A stretch of DNA of 64,000 nt, from positions 32,904,929 to 32,968,928 of the forward strand of contig OY743190.1 of NCBI GenBank assembly GCA_963555705.1, read 5' to 3'. Numbering within the stretch: position 1 is the first letter of the stretch; the number at the start of each line of letters is the position of its first letter. Origin of the DNA: Ligustrum vulgare (taxonomy: Eukaryota > Streptophyta > Magnoliopsida > Lamiales > Oleaceae). The notes under the pieces are model-generated. The model did not search any database and had not been told where the DNA came from. It was given only the letters and a program-made list of their open reading frames with translations. This document shows, one piece after another, positions 22,931 through 37,849 of this stretch. A program made the translations under genes and the position numbers.

Positions 22931-25206
22931 AGTAGAAATCGTTATTCCAATCCTGCTCCGTTTGGTGTGATTAGGGGATCAAATGCTTTAGATCAAACTC
23001 ATTATTTTCTCCAATCAGGCGATTGAAGTTTTTAGTCTATCCTTTCAAGTGGACTATTAATCCATGGAGATGAGCTACATAAATATTATTCAATCTTCAG
23101 CTACAAAAAGCGTATGAAATGTAATCTCATCCGATTAACATCATAGCCCCCACTTTGTTCTGGACCAAAAATCCTAACAAAGCTCCACCTTGGTTCCAAG
23201 TAAACATGCAACACCAAAATACATAGTTTATTAGTTACACAAAACAGTTTCAAATAAATTAGAAATCTACTTACCTTTATCAATGTTTCAAGTTTGGAAT
23301 ATATATATATATATAATACCTGCTAATAGTATTCATCAAAGCGAAAAGATCAAATCCAAGTATAGTCAAAATCATAGTGATTATGCATTTATAGCACATT
23401 AGCAAGTAACACACTTTAGGAAAAAAAATGTTTTCTAAAGACAATGTAAACATATTACTTTCATACATGAGTCATTGAAGAGCATATAATAACACAAAGT
23501 TATAGATAACTCTACACATACATAGAGAACATCATAGGGAAAACCACATAAATATTTTCAACAAGTTCACATAAAGAACTTAATATTGACATCAAGTTAA
23601 TCAAATGGTCAACACATGTAATAGATGCAAATGTCCCCCAAGAAAAGATATTACCACGTTACCCTTTCCAAAATCGATGTAGTTCTCATCTCATCGCCAT
23701 CAATGCTCATTAGATTACTCACACATCATTCCTGACTCGAAAACTACAAAAGATCTAGGGACAATGGATGTGTACCTTTATTACTACCTTACTTCTATCT
23801 CAAAGAAGGAAGTCTCCACCTCACTAGAGGAAATAGGAGTGTCCTCTACGAAATAGAGATTCTTATAGATAGAGTTATGTCACATGGATTCACATGGAAA
23901 AGTGTACCTACTCGTTCGGGCAAGAGAGACTCAACAGATCTAGGCTGCCTCCATTAGCACGTAGTTGGACAAGCGTGTCATCGCGAAGGAGGCCCTTGGA
24001 GAATGGCGCGGATTCATATATGGAGTTGGCCGGATCCTAAAGGGCGAATCTTCATCTATGAAGAGCAGGGCTACATCATCATACTCCCCAAAGGGAAACA
24101 CCCATTCCCCTGAAATTGCAAACTCAGAAGATAGGTTGGAATTATACTAGACTCAAATGCAAGTCCAAATAAAAACAATGATGAGGGTTATTAGGCGCCT
24201 TGCGACGAATCATGGTATGTCAACAAATAACGTAATTAATGAGGAACGTCATAACGACGACAAGGTCAAGCTATCAGAGGGCGTAGTAATATGGTATTTG
24301 TAAAAATGCATTGTGAACTTTTAATTTATCATAATGTGGTATTTTGTTTTGCTGTAATTTAAATTTTTTTGTCATGATATGTCATGTCACCCCTCTAGAG
24401 ATCTCATCCACTTGATGTAAATGGAGGCTCGTGGGGAGGAGAATTGTTACCCATGTCACTCCAAGTGTACATAAAATGTATCCACGTTCGAATTTACATG
24501 AAAGGCAAACCGGGAGAATCTCGCCTTCCCTCAAAATTATTCACATGAAGTTTGAATATCTGAGTCATAAAAAGGAATTGACATTTGCTCCTTTACTAAA
24601 ATGTCACCAAATTCATCGACGAGAATAGAAAGCAGCACATTACTAATACCTACATCAAGTGTTTCGAATGCAATAGCACTTAAAGCATCCTTTTGAATAC
24701 TAGGATGCCAATTGGAGATTTTCAAGAGCGTTATTCAAAGAAAACAGGCTTAATCTCATCTTCTAGTTAAGTAAACATTGTAATTAAAAGAAAATTTTCT
24801 TGATTTTCAAACTCATCATGTCTATGAAATGAAAGTCTTTGACGTAGATGCAATATCAAATAATGCATATATATATATATATATATATATTAATCTTTTG
24901 TTTTTCGAACTTCTTGAAGAGAGTAGTCTCAATATTTTTTATTTTTTTTTGGGAACAAAGAAAAGAGAATTGTTTTATCACATTGCCTGTCTAAAATTCC
25001 CTAGTTGTCAATTTTATGTATCTGTATAAAAGGCAATGAACTCAACACATTACTTGACCATATAATAGTTTCAAAAGCTTAACATAACAAATTGATATTC
25101 CAGTCGGTACATAAACTTGCCACTTACACCACAGAAATCAGAATCTAAAGTTGCATAACAAAAATGAAGTAGAGAAGCACATAAATGCAGAAATCTATCA
25201 CAAAAT
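22931..25206. other. No gene recognised
   Basis: Mostly non-coding AT-rich DNA with (TA)n tracts near 23298-23315 and 24868-24890. Two short frames (plus 23965-24150; minus 24537-24725) have ordinary composition but no recognisable domain. They could be exon relics. Confidence 0.4.
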
Positions 25207-26925
<1,719 letters not shown>

Positions 26926-27066
26926 TGCAAACGAGAGAGAGGAAAGCACTGAAGCCGACGGTCGAACAACGGCAATTAAACCCAGATTCAGCTCAAAGCA
27001 GAATAGTTGAAATTTATAGTCTGCCACGCTCACGAAATGGATTGGATTTTGTGCCCTAAAGCTTCA

Positions 27067-27091
27067 AGCCCATTAATTGCTTGGAGGCCCA
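27067..27091 (-). promoter_or_regulatory. Two site II (TGGGCY) promoter elements of RPL37A
   Basis: The minus strand has TGGGCC (27086-27091) and TGGGCT (27067-27072), about 140-165 bp upstream of the start codon. Paired site II elements bound by TCP factors are typical of plant ribosomal-protein promoters. Position and orientation fit; binding is inferred. Confidence 0.55.
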
Positions 27092-27109
27092 TAAATAATT
27101 AAATTGTAG

Positions 27110-27538
27110 GCTATTCACGTAATTACACTACTTTTAGGGATCAAATTGAGATTTATTTGAATTTTATAAAAAATGAAAATTACTTACAATAAAATCATAA
27201 AAATTGAAAAATACTTCATAATCACGTGAAGTATCATAATCTAATACTTTTGATACTTCTCAAATATGTTAGTATCACAGTATGATACATATGATATTTT
27301 TTAATTTTTTTTAGTAACAATGAAGTATTTTTAAATTTTTTTTATTTGAGTAGTAAAAATCAATTTTATTATCTAAAGTAAGTAATCTATACAATTATCC
27401 CTAAATTGTAACTCCTATTAGCCCGTCTTCCTGTGTCCAGTTACTAAGGAAAGGTAAATTGAGAAAGCAATTAATTTTATTTATTTATTTTTTTGTGTGG
27501 AATTTAACACTGCACTCACCTTATTAACATCATTTTTG
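27110..27538. other. No gene seen
   Basis: AT-rich spacer with several short repeats of TGATAC/GTATCA near 27220-27300. No coding potential recognised. Confidence 0.45.
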
Positions 27539-27550
27539 AAGAATAATACT

Positions 27551-27682
27551 GGTTGTACCCCCTGCTGTACTGCAGGGGTACCGACCAGAGAGAGAAAAAA
27601 GGTGGTGGGGCCCAAAAAAAGGGGCCCCACCCCATGTATGTGAGGGGCGGTACCTCAGGCGGTACCGCCCCTGCGGTACAAC
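27551..27682. mobile_element. GC-rich triple-hairpin element (MITE-like)
   Basis: Terminal inverted repeats GTTGTACC (27552-27559) and GGTACAAC (27675-27682) enclose three consecutive hairpins. They are 27555-27581 (stem about 10 bp, one bulge), 27604-27631 (perfect 10-bp stem GGTGGGGCCC, A-rich loop) and 27643-27672 (perfect 12-bp stem AGGGGCGGTACC, 6-base loop). AAGAATA occurs at 27539-27545 and 27683-27689 and may be a target duplication, although the left copy is not flush with the inverted repeat. Base composition contrasts sharply with the AT-rich surroundings. Confidence 0.65.
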
Positions 27683-27915
27683 AAGAATAGTCCATTTTTG
27701 AAATTTGACTCCGCCAATAATATAATTTGATTAATGCCACCTAATACTAAACAATTCTGATATCATCTAATTAAAAAACAAATCTTCTCAATTTCAAGAA
27801 TAATAAATTGAATTGATATTCCTGCCTATATTAAAGGGTGATTCACGAATTAATCACATTTCAAATCAGCCGTTAGACAAAAAACAGAGAAAACTCAATT
27901 TTCTTCCCAGTGAAG

Positions 27916-28162
<247 letters not shown>

Positions 28163-28170
<8 letters not shown>

Positions 28171-29010
28171 GAGGATTTGGATGTTTGTATAAGGCTAAGT
28201 TAGAAGATAACTTGTATATGACTATGAAGAGACTCCATGGGGGAACTTCAGACGCCATTAGAGAATTTGAGGTACTAAATTATGTCGAAAGTTTGTTTGT
28301 GCAGATCTCATGATCCTAATTTGATTGCCTGTTCTTGAATTTGCAGACTGGAGTAAAGTTGCTGAGCAATATTCAGCACTCAAAAATAATTTCTTTTTTG
28401 GGTAGTAGCATTCATGGAGAAACAAGGCTTGTTTAAGAACTAATGCAGGATGGTTCTATGGAAACTCAATTGCATGGTAAAAGCATTTTAATAAAGTTAA
28501 ATCATATAAGATCTGTGACTTGATTATGAAATCAAATACACTCTAAATTTTCCCTTTGTTATATTAATGTTTTCAGGACCTTCACATGGATCATCATTAA
28601 TGTCGTCTTCGGTTGAAAATCGCTCTTGATGTAGCAAGGTGCAGTTGAGCATAAACAGACACTCCCATGTGGATATTTAATACTGATCATTGATTTTGAT
28701 GTTGGATGTTGATGTATTGCTATTGTTTGAGCAGAGGATTAGAATATTTGCATGAGCACTTTCATCCACCAATAATTCATAGAGATCTAAAATCATCTAA
28801 TATTCTTTTAGATTCCAACTTCAATGCCAAGGTAAAAACTCACTCTTTGATGTATTTCTATCCATTTTACATAAAAATTCACTCATTTTCTCCCTTTGTT
28901 TAGATTTCAGATTTTGGTGTTGCTGTACCAGATGGTTATGTAGCGACATTAAACTTTCAGGAACTTTGGGTTATGTAGCCCACAGAAGCTTTCATGTCTA
29001 ACCATATTTG
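28163..29010 (+). pseudogene. Receptor-like protein kinase pseudogene with introns retained
   Basis: Five exons with GT-AG borders: up to 28272 ([14 protein letters not shown], glycine loop; TMKRL in place of the VAIK lysine motif), 28347-28476 (LLSNIQHSKIISFLGSSIHG), 28577-28638 (KIALDVAR end), 28735-28831 ([20 protein letters not shown] catalytic loop with HRDLKSSN) and from 28904 (ISDFGVAVPDG; then KLSGTLGYVA after a frameshift). It resembles the plant receptor-like kinase group of At1g80640/At5g11020. The N-terminal extracellular and membrane parts and the C-lobe after the activation loop are missing. An in-frame TAA interrupts exon 2, and frameshifts lie in exons 3 and 5. Retained introns mean it was copied as DNA, not from mRNA. 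Confidence 0.8.
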
Positions 29011-29084
29011 CATCACATCACATCCAAAGGTAAACAGATGATGAAATTTAGCAAGGGTTCACATTGTTGATTTTTCATGCTTGC

Positions 29085-29216
29085 TCTACGACCTTCTCGT
29101 TCAGTGGTGATGATGTGAAGCCCATGGAGGTAGATCAATTGGGTCTGCCAAGTAGTTCTGCTAGAGGAGATGCAGTGGAATGCCAAAGGATATTTTTATA
29201 TTCCTGATTCTATCAT
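29085..29216 (+). pseudogene. Unidentified coding fragment
   Basis: An open stretch reads GDDVKPMEVDQLGLPSSSAR, then GDAVECQRI, and stops soon after. Composition is protein-like and it lies between two recognisable gene fragments, so it may be another captured exon. I cannot name the parent gene. Confidence 0.3.
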
Positions 29217-29253
29217 TCCTGAGTTAATCTAGTATTGATTAACATGAAGTGAA

Positions 29254-29400
29254 GAAGCAGCCAATGTTGGAGCTAGGATTGAAGCCAATGTTGTGGGAAG
29301 TCCAGAGCTTTTCGATCAATGGAAAGAGGATATGGAAATAATGGATGGAAGAATAAAGAGTGTTAGACAAAAACTATATGATAGATGCTTGGTGATGTAG
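29254..29400 (+). pseudogene. Aspartate aminotransferase fragment
   Basis: The frame reads NVGARIEANVVGSPELFDQW, then KEDMEIMDGRIKSVRQKLYD, and ends at a TAG. This matches the region near the C-terminal third of plant aspartate aminotransferase (PLP-dependent, transfers the amino group between aspartate and 2-oxoglutarate) that surrounds the GARI..NVVG and MAGRIKSVRQ-like segments. The PLP lysine and the rest of the enzyme are absent. An intron-acceptor-like GCAG lies just before the conserved part, suggesting one captured exon. Confidence 0.65.
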
Positions 29401-31240
29401 AACATATTCCATCGACCAATCTTGAAACTGGCATAACTTTTGATTTTACCGTTGGATTCGGCCTCAATTTTAGCTTTTAAGTTTATCTAGAAATAGTTTC
29501 CTAGTTTTAATAATTTTCCTAGTTTTATTTGCTTTCCTTTTCATATTTAGATTTATATTTTGATTCTAATTAGGACTCTTGGATTCTCCACCTATAATAG
29601 GTGCCTTTGTAATTCATTTTAATACAAAATTTGAATATAAAATACTGTTTAATTTGCATTAAAGATTCTCCAAATTTTGAGTTCTTGATTTTTCTAGAAT
29701 TGATTAACGTTTAATTTTTTATACTTCTTGCTGCGTTACTTGGGAGTTAATGTAGTGTAATGATGAAATTAGAACTCTTAAGCCCTCCCATCATTTCTTA
29801 GCTTTACCTTTTATGTATCTCATAATCCTAATTTTTTGTCCTTGACGAGCAACCAACGCCAAGAGTGAAACAGAATGGCGAAGCGCCGCCTAAGCCTTTG
29901 TGGCTCGAAATGGCTGATACTGATTCGAGCTCAAATGATACTTTTGGTGCATATTTTTCTAGTTATACTATTTTGTTTCATATCATATGTCAAAGATTTT
30001 TCTTGAAGTCTAACATGATCCCTGCCATAATTGAGCTTATTAAACTTCAATATCAAAAAACTACTGAATGAAGATGTTGCAAGAACTACATTTTCATTTA
30101 ATAAATTTTATTCCTGATGTGTTTCTTTGCCCCTCTTCCGTGTGCTTTCATCAATAATCATCAAACTCACAAGTTATCTTTACTTGATGATTAAAAACTG
30201 AGTTGTATATCTGACATGCTATGACATTCCCATCACTGTAAACCGTGATTTGACTATTGCTAATAAAGGCAAGAACACCTTGATTCATCAACTGCCTATT
30301 TGAACATTCTATTTTTTTTTTTTTTTTTTTTTTTTTGGAGCTTATTGCATGAAAGATGAATTTCTACACATTTATATTGATCTAAAAAGTGCAGCCTCGT
30401 GTAACAAGAAAACAGTGGCCTAGAAAATTCGTTGATTAACTTGTTGAATTTGCAATATTTGGATCTATGTTTACAATCTTCTAATATTTCCAGATTTTTA
30501 ATAAATTAATAAATGGTATCTTAGCTGCCAAAATCCAGAGAAGAAAAAGTTAACCCATGCGTATGCATGTGTCTGTTGTATTATCATTGAAAGATTCTTT
30601 TTCATCATATCCATAGTCATATTTGGATCAGAGAACATCTGTGCCTGCTGATTTTGAACTTGGCCTTGGGTATTGGACTATTGGTGTTGCAAATAACAAC
30701 CATATCAGATTCGACAAAGCAAGAATAGATGTTCTTTTTGTTCTTCTTTGTAGGGTCAAAAGGAGCAATATCCCTTGCCTCCTCCTCAACCACTTTAACT
30801 TCATTCTGGTTTTCCTCTTCAAGCCATGGTTGTACGTACTACGTAGATCTAGAAATCGGAATGGATGCTGATGTCTCTCATTTTCTCTCTCATCCATGAG
30901 ATTTTTGAAATTGTGATTTTAATTATCAATTATGCTGTTGTTTGTTGTAACTGACCATTAAATTTAAACATTATCCTTTTTTTTTTATCTCATATATTTA
31001 AACATGATAATATTACAATTTCTTTATTTGGAGATGAGTTTTTGTCAATTAAAAATTTCAATATGTCAAATATCAAGTTCCAGTTTCACACACGAGTATC
31101 AGTCAAAAGACCCCTTTTTTTTCCAGAGCATTTATTTTTTGCTAGATTGATAAATGGTATTAGTTAATAAAATTATTTGGACTCTTTTTTGTAAATAAAA
31201 TATGCTCTTTGAATTTCATAATGGTATATTAACATTATAA
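29401..31240. other. Mixed repeats and unidentified fragments
   Basis: 29400-29650 resembles part of an LTR (TATAATAGGTGCC near 29595). The frame at 29850-29960 reads KQNGEAPPKPLWLEMADTDS and looks protein-like but is unidentified. 30310-30337 is a poly-T run. The remainder has no recognisable gene. Confidence 0.4.
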
Positions 31241-31275
31241 TTTACTAGTAATCGGACCCTTGCGATGCACAGAAG
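31241..31275 (-). mobile_element. Helitron-like 3' terminus
   Basis: On the minus strand GTGCATCGCAAGGGTCC is followed by GATTACTAG and then T. This is the usual plant Helitron ending: GC-rich imperfect hairpin, short spacer, CTRR (here CTAG), insertion before T. The matching 5' TC end on the right was not located. Confidence 0.45.
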
Positions 31276-31581
31276 ATAAAAGTTGTAAAAATACAATGCT
31301 CGACAAAAATAACACAGTGAACAACCAAAAACATAACTTTGCATACATAAATTGTGGATAATTTTTTCTTTTTCTCTATAAGATTTCTTACTTAGTCTAA
31401 TATCTTTATACGAATTCCATAACATAAATTTTCTTAACGCAAAATGAAATAAAAGAGACAAGTAACTTCCATGCATAAATTTTGCATTCATACATAATGA
31501 AAAATATCCAAAAAGGTAAAATATAAAGTTACGACTTGCATATTTCTTTTAATATCCAATTGTTCATTCTCCAGTTTCTTA

Positions 31582-32418
31582 GGTGGCGTTCTGTTTGTAT
31601 TTTATTTTGTATTTTCATTTTCGAAAATGTTTTGTATTTCCTATTTTTATTTTTGTTTTCAAATTTTCTAAAAACGCGTTTGGTTTGTCATTTCTGAAAA
31701 CTGCTTTTGAAAATGAAAAGCTAGAAAACACTTTTTGTTTAAAATTTTGCAGAATATTATTTAGACTATTTTTAATTAATTTGCTTGCAGAATCTATTGG
31801 CTCAAACTCAAATTTCCTTTCACAATACATTGAAAACATGATTACCTACAACACACTAATGTGGGCACTAAGAGTTTATATTGACACAGTTTGGTCAGGT
31901 TCGATATTTGAGGAGGCTCTGGTTCTATTAAAATCCAGAAAATGCAAGTTCTTTCAAAACCACTAGAGTCCATTTATCAAGACATTTTTTGAAATATAAC
32001 AACAAGAATTCTCACTTAATTTTTTTTTTTTAATGTTAATACTGAATTCAATAAAACTTTATTTATGCTTAATTCCAAGTTAGGATAATTCTTCCCCAAA
32101 AAAACTTTATTTAGATTTAATTACAAGTTAGGATAATTCTCCAAAAAAAAAAAAAAAAAACTTTATTTTAAGCTTAGTTCCAAGTTAGGTTAATTCTTAA
32201 AAAAAAAATTAAAAAATTCTCAAAACGCGTTTTCCGCGTTTTGAACATTTTTTATTAAAATACACATAAAACGCCCAAAACAAGATTTTGAGCGTTTTGC
32301 ATTTTGTATACAAATTTTTTTTCGTTTTCCAAAATGCATTTTCGAAAATGGTAAAGAGAACGCGTTTTTCGAAAATAAAAACAGAAAACGATCTCAAAAC
32401 AACAAAGAGAACAGGGCC
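31582..32418. mobile_element. Second copy of the transposon family found in the PPR gene
   Basis: Left end GGCGTTCTGTTTG and right end (inverted) GGCCCTGTTCTCTTTG. The subterminal TTTTCGAAAATG / AAAACGCGTTT sequences face each other at about 31615-31710 and 32215-32390. The same terminal features occur at 19569-20649. No transposase. A flanking CTTAG occurs on both sides, but a full target duplication is not clear. Confidence 0.55.
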
Positions 32419-32419
32419 T

Positions 32420-34985
32420 TAGCCTCTCTTCGGTAAAGTGACTATAAACAGGTTTATAATATATACAATTTTTCAAATCACTTTTTAACCACGCATATTT
32501 TCTCTCTCCAATTACATCTTGTCTCGGGATCCCAAAAAAAACTAGTTTATAATCTATATACTAGATCCGAACAGAGGCTTAGTCTAGTTAGACGAGGTAA
32601 AATCTGGATATGTGACATATTTTATAATTTACAATTTTGATTTGATGTCTGGAGTCGAGGTTACGATTAATTGATTTCAAAAGGCTGAAATATTTAAAAT
32701 TTTCAAATCGTAAATTGAAATAAAAGAGGCTAATAGACTTCCACATGATTAATTTATCAACTCCCCGGATAGTACTATAAGATTTGGTACTAACAATCTT
32801 AATGCAATAATTGATATTTAAATATATTAAACCAATATTTCAATTCATTATATTACGTGTAAAAAAAGCAAATACATTACGACCAAAATTTTCCAAGTTT
32901 AAAAAATAAAAGTTGCTCAAACTTAAATTAAATTCTGCAATTTGTTAAACTTAATGTGGCAAACTTATATGCAGTCATATGTTTAAATGAATGTAACAAA
33001 TAAGCAATATGAAATATAAATTTTTATTAAATCTTATTAAATATATATTATAAATACAATTAACTTTATATGCAAAAAATCATCTATACATCTCAATTTA
33101 TAAGTGAAGGTTTAACCCACAAGATATAAGACTTTATCACTTGTATAAAATTGATTTTACAAAAATAATTTTTTTAATTTTCATTCTGTACGACACATTT
33201 TTTAAAACTCATTTTTCACAATTGCACATATTACTTTTTAATTACACGTTTAAAAAAAAATCAACTTTCAATTTTCATTTTCAACCACTCAATTGATTGA
33301 TTTGACAATTATTTTATTTTTTGTATCACTTTCATTCACTTTCAACCACACGTTTAAAAGTATTTTAATATATAGCTTCTATCAAACATATTCTTATTCA
33401 ATGGTTTTCAATGCAACGTGACTTTTTATTTTTCACCGAGTAGATCATATTCTATTTTTAAATATAATAATGAGTTTGTTAACACCTTATGTTTTTATTT
33501 TTGATATAATTCAATAGACTGATTGTTAAAGTCTATAAAATATATTTTACAAATTGTGGTTATTTTAAATTCATAAAATTAAAAATAGATAAATGAGTAA
33601 AATGAGTAAATTAATAAAATTAATTTAAAAAATGACCACTGAGTTTATCAAAATCTAAAGTTATAGAAATTAAAAGGATTTAATTTAATTGTTCTAATCG
33701 GATATCTATTATTTCTTTCAATTTGACAAGAAAAAGATTCAAAATCAATCATTAAGATCAAATTGAAATAGGTAAGAAATTATTGGTATTCATTTTAGAT
33801 TTAAATGCGATTAATTAAAAAGATTGGATATTGAAAAATAAAATAAAAAGTATAAGTAAAACTTTTGCATTTATTATTTGAGAAGATTTTATGAATTATA
33901 TGTTTAGAGTTTGCTCTCATTTGTTAGTTTGTATTAAAATTCTCGTTGAGATCTTATATTTTACACTCACATTGCATGTTTTTCGTATTCAAAATAATGC
34001 AATAATTATCAAAATAATAAAAATAATCTACAAATTGACTTTTAATAGATTGATTTTACGTTAATTGAACTTTCCTAATTCAGTAATTAAAATAAGTTGA
34101 TAAAATTATGAAATTTCCTAAAATGACAGGTAAAAATAGGGGGGAAATTGTGTGTAGATTTATGTGACGGCTATATTTTTATTATGTATAAAATATAAAT
34201 AAAATATATATAATATAAAGATGAAGATGAAGAAAAAGATAAAGATAAAGATAATTGGAGTTCTTAATCAAGAATTTGAAGAAAATTGTGCTAAATCAAT
34301 TTTTTCTTGAATGTCTTTTTTATCTCGAGTATTTGCTTCTTCTCGTACATCTATTTTATCTTGAATACTCATTTCACCAATGTTTCAATCTATTCATTAA
34401 AAATACAGATTTTTGTTTAAAATATTTCTTCATGACAATTACAAAATCAGATTCAATAAACGAATGAATGTATTTCAGCAGCAGTTCTTGTAACATGTTT
34501 CAATTTAACAACTATAACTGTAAAATACAATAGTTTCCATATTTTCTACAGCTTACAGTCAATTGTTAAATTTCAATAGCACCATATTCCGAATACCATA
34601 ATTCCAACAACCAAATGCTATATCAAAAATTGAAGAAGACCACTAATTCACCATTGGCCACTACTTTTCTACAAGTCAAAATTACTAAACAAACATAAAA
34701 AAAAAAAAAATTAAAAACAAAAAATAAATAAATTAAATTAAATTACCAAAAAATCAAGGATAAAAATTGGAACTCGGGAATTGGAACTAACGGCAAAGGA
34801 AAGAAAGAAGAAGTTAAGAACTCAAATCTTGAGACTCTTGACTCTAAAGAGGACTGGGTGGAGCATAGTGGAGATCGCTACGAGCATTCAAATCAAAATT
34901 CAAGAAGCACCCAATAAGCCATTGTCTAATTGATGAAAAATAGAATTTTTTTGGTGGTTGCACTTGGTGGGACTGAGTGACTAGT
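32420..34985. other. AT-rich, no gene recognised
   Basis: Includes MITE-like CACTTTTTAACCACGCATAT sequence at 32480-32520 and an (AAAGAT)n-like tract near 34215-34255. All open frames are short and compositionally AT-driven. Confidence 0.45.
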
Positions 34986-34986
34986 A

Positions 34987-35150
34987 GTCGTGAACAAATA
35001 AATCGTTAAACCGCAAAATCAAACCAAATCACAACAAATGGTTTGATTTGGTTCGATTTCAAATGTCAAATGGTTTGGTTTTGAAAAATTTCAAACCGTC
35101 TTAAATGGTTTTGTTTATATTTCAATTGTCAAAATCACGGTTTCAAACGA
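34987..35150. repeat. hAT-type terminal fragment
   Basis: CGTGAACAAATAAATCG followed by AAACCGC and inverted GGTTTGATTTGG/ CCAAACC runs resembles the subterminal region of the hAT element at 12928-14325. The opposite end was not found. Confidence 0.4.
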
Positions 35151-35767
35151 ACCACCAACACGTCCAACAAACCACCTCACATCAACACTCATGACCTACA
35201 ACATAACCTCACCCCTCAACCACCTACTACCGCGACCACCGATAATAGAAGCAGCGACATCGACCCTCACATGGCCACAAGCCACGACGCACACCACCAC
35301 AGGCCATATAGAAGCAACACATGTGCATCGATAGCAGAAGCAGCGCCTATGCACACATTTCCTCTACACGTGGATGCAGCTCGCTACGTACGTTGATCAA
35401 TGTGCAAGCATCGATCTGAATGCAGCCGCACTGCATCATCGCTGAGTAGCGCCAACTCTGCTGTCTAGTCACACCACCAGGGAAGTGGTGTCATCGTCGC
35501 ACCCATGGATAATGGTTTTGGTGGAAAGAGAGGGTGAAGAGAGATTGTTTGTTTGTTTGTGTGTGTGTGGGGGTGGGTGGGTGGGTGGGTGAAATAAGAG
35601 AAATTAGGGTTTAGAGTAGAGATGTTCTTTTATGGATTTATTTTAATTTCATCTTATTAGTATTAGAATTAAAAGATCTATTAAACACCTAATTTTTAAT
35701 TATTTAAGTTTGCTCTTATTAATAAATTTGGATCTTTAAAAGTAGGAATATGTATAATTTCCTCTTT
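35151..35767. other. No gene seen; GT/GGGT microsatellite
   Basis: 35540-35592 is a TTTG, TG and GGGT repeat series. The preceding CA/CCAC-rich sequence shows no gene. Confidence 0.4.
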
Positions 35768-37700
35768 TCAGAGATAATAAACCTGAAACCTTACACCTGT
35801 AAATAACTTTAACTTTAAACTGTATCCAAAAGGACAATAAATGTGTCTAATGCACCCAAAATACAAACTCCCACTGAAACCAAATATCCTTAAGAAATAC
35901 AACACCCATATGAGTATTGTGCTCATGAAAGACCTTGGGTTGTAATACTTTAGTAAGTGGATCCGCAATTATGGAGTTTGTCCCAATGTGCTCTTATTGA
36001 CACGTGTCCACTCTGAACTGTATCCTTCACAACCAGGAACTTATGTCAATGTATTTTGACTTAGTTGAGCTCCTGTTGTTACTTGAATATAAATCTGCTG
36101 AGTTATTGTCACAATATAACTTTAGTGGTCTTTCTATACCGTACAGAATACGCAGCCCAGTGACAAAATTTCACAGCTATATTCCATAATTAGATGCCCC
36201 CAAAATTACTACAAACTGTGCTGCCAAGTGAAAGAAGCTAAAGTGTCTGTTAAGCACTCCATCCGGAAATAGCTCCTCCAACCAGCAGATAAATGTAGCC
36301 TTATGTGGATCTTTTACTTTCTTGGCATCTAGTAAAAATCGGAATCATAATACCATATGATCTCCAACTGATCCGATTTTCTGTATATGAGCATGTAATC
36401 TTTTGTTCTCTTTAAATACCTTATAACCCATGTTTGACTGCTTTCCAAATGATCCATCCCAGGGTTATTTAAATATCTCCTTAGTATCCCAATAATGTAT
36501 GCAATATCCGAACGCATACAAATTTGAGCATACATCAGACTTTCTATAGCTAAACTATATGAGATCTGCTGCATTTTCTTAACTTCAAGATAACTTTTCG
36601 GGCATTAGTTGAGACTAAATTTGTCTCCCTTAGCGATAGGGTTGTCCCCTGATTTACTGTCTTGCATGCCAAACCTCTTAAGTACTTTATCGATATAGCC
36701 CTTTTGTGACAATCCAAGAATACCCCGAGAACAATCCCGGTGTATCTGAATTCCTAATACAAAAGAGACGTCACCAAGATTTTTAATCTCAAAATTTCTT
36801 GACAAAAAATCTCATAATTTTATGTGACATACCTATATCATTAGTGGCAAGCAATAATCAACATAGAAAACTAGGAAAATATACTTACTCCCACTGAACT
36901 TGTAATACACACAACCATCAACAGCATTAATCTCAAAACCAAATAAGGTAATTGCTTGATGAAATTTGTATTACCCTTAACGGGAAGCTGGCTTGAGCAC
37001 ATAAATGGATTTTTTTAATTTGCAAATCATTTGCTTTGGGTCTACTGACATAAAGTTTTTTGATTGCACCAAATAGATCGTCCCATCAATTTCGCCATTG
37101 AGAAACGCCACCTTAGTATCCATTTGATGTAACTCGAGGTCAAAATGTGCAACAACCTAACTTTCCTGAAAGAGTCTTTTGCAGAAACCAAAGAGAAAAT
37201 CTCTTTATAATCAATGCCATTATTCTATGTAAAGCCCTTAGATACAAGATGAACCTTATATCTTTCCACATTACCTTTCGAATCCTTCTTGGTTTAAAAA
37301 TCCATTTAAGACCAATGGGCTTCGTACCTTATGGTAATGGGACAAGATCTCAAACTTTATTGTCTTGCATATGCTTATACTCCTTATTTATGGCATCAAT
37401 CCACTTTTGAGAGTCAGAACCCTGCATGGCCTGATGGAATTGATTGGACCGTCTTCCACCATTCCATTATTTCTTTATGTTCTTGGAAAAATACTATTTA
37501 AATTATCCGGAATAGCATTTTTTCCCTTTCTCTCGTGGATTTCCTTAATGGTTTTAGTTATTGAGGTTGTTGAGTTTGTACTTCTGAAATTTACTTTATT
37601 TTGGATGGGAGGTTCTTCAACATTGTCTAGTTGAGGTTCCGAATATGCTTCTTGATCAATGACATGCATAAAAACTTGCACGTTGTCAAAAGCAATAGTA
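35768..37700 (-). pseudogene. copia pol: reverse transcriptase and RNase H remnant
   Basis: Minus-strand pieces in order: SDSQKWIDAINKEYKHMQDN, VWDLVPLP, HFDLELHQMDTKVAFLNGEI, KLKKSIYVLKPASR, FLVFYVDYC (the active-site YVDD is degraded), NFEIKNLGDVSFVLGIQIHR, QISYSLAIESLMYAQICMRS, YLNNPGMDHLESSQTWVIRY and finally IADPLTK-like sequence before HEHNTHMGVVFLKDI. These are the successive conserved blocks of Ty1/copia RT-RNase H. Many stops and shifts separate them. Confidence 0.8.
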
Positions 37701-37849
37701 GGAATCGAAACCGATCCTTCCTCAACTTATTCCTTAAAGACAATATCTCTAACCTTATTTCTCCCCCCAAACTCAACTTCCTCAAAAATGTTGCAGTTCC
37801 CGTTTCAAAATGTGAGATTATAAAATTAATAGCCCCTTAACAACTTCAT

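Noticed and set aside
37147..37840. Plus-strand frames in the copia region
   Set aside because: They are complementary shadows of reverse transcriptase and integrase-end sequence on the minus strand.
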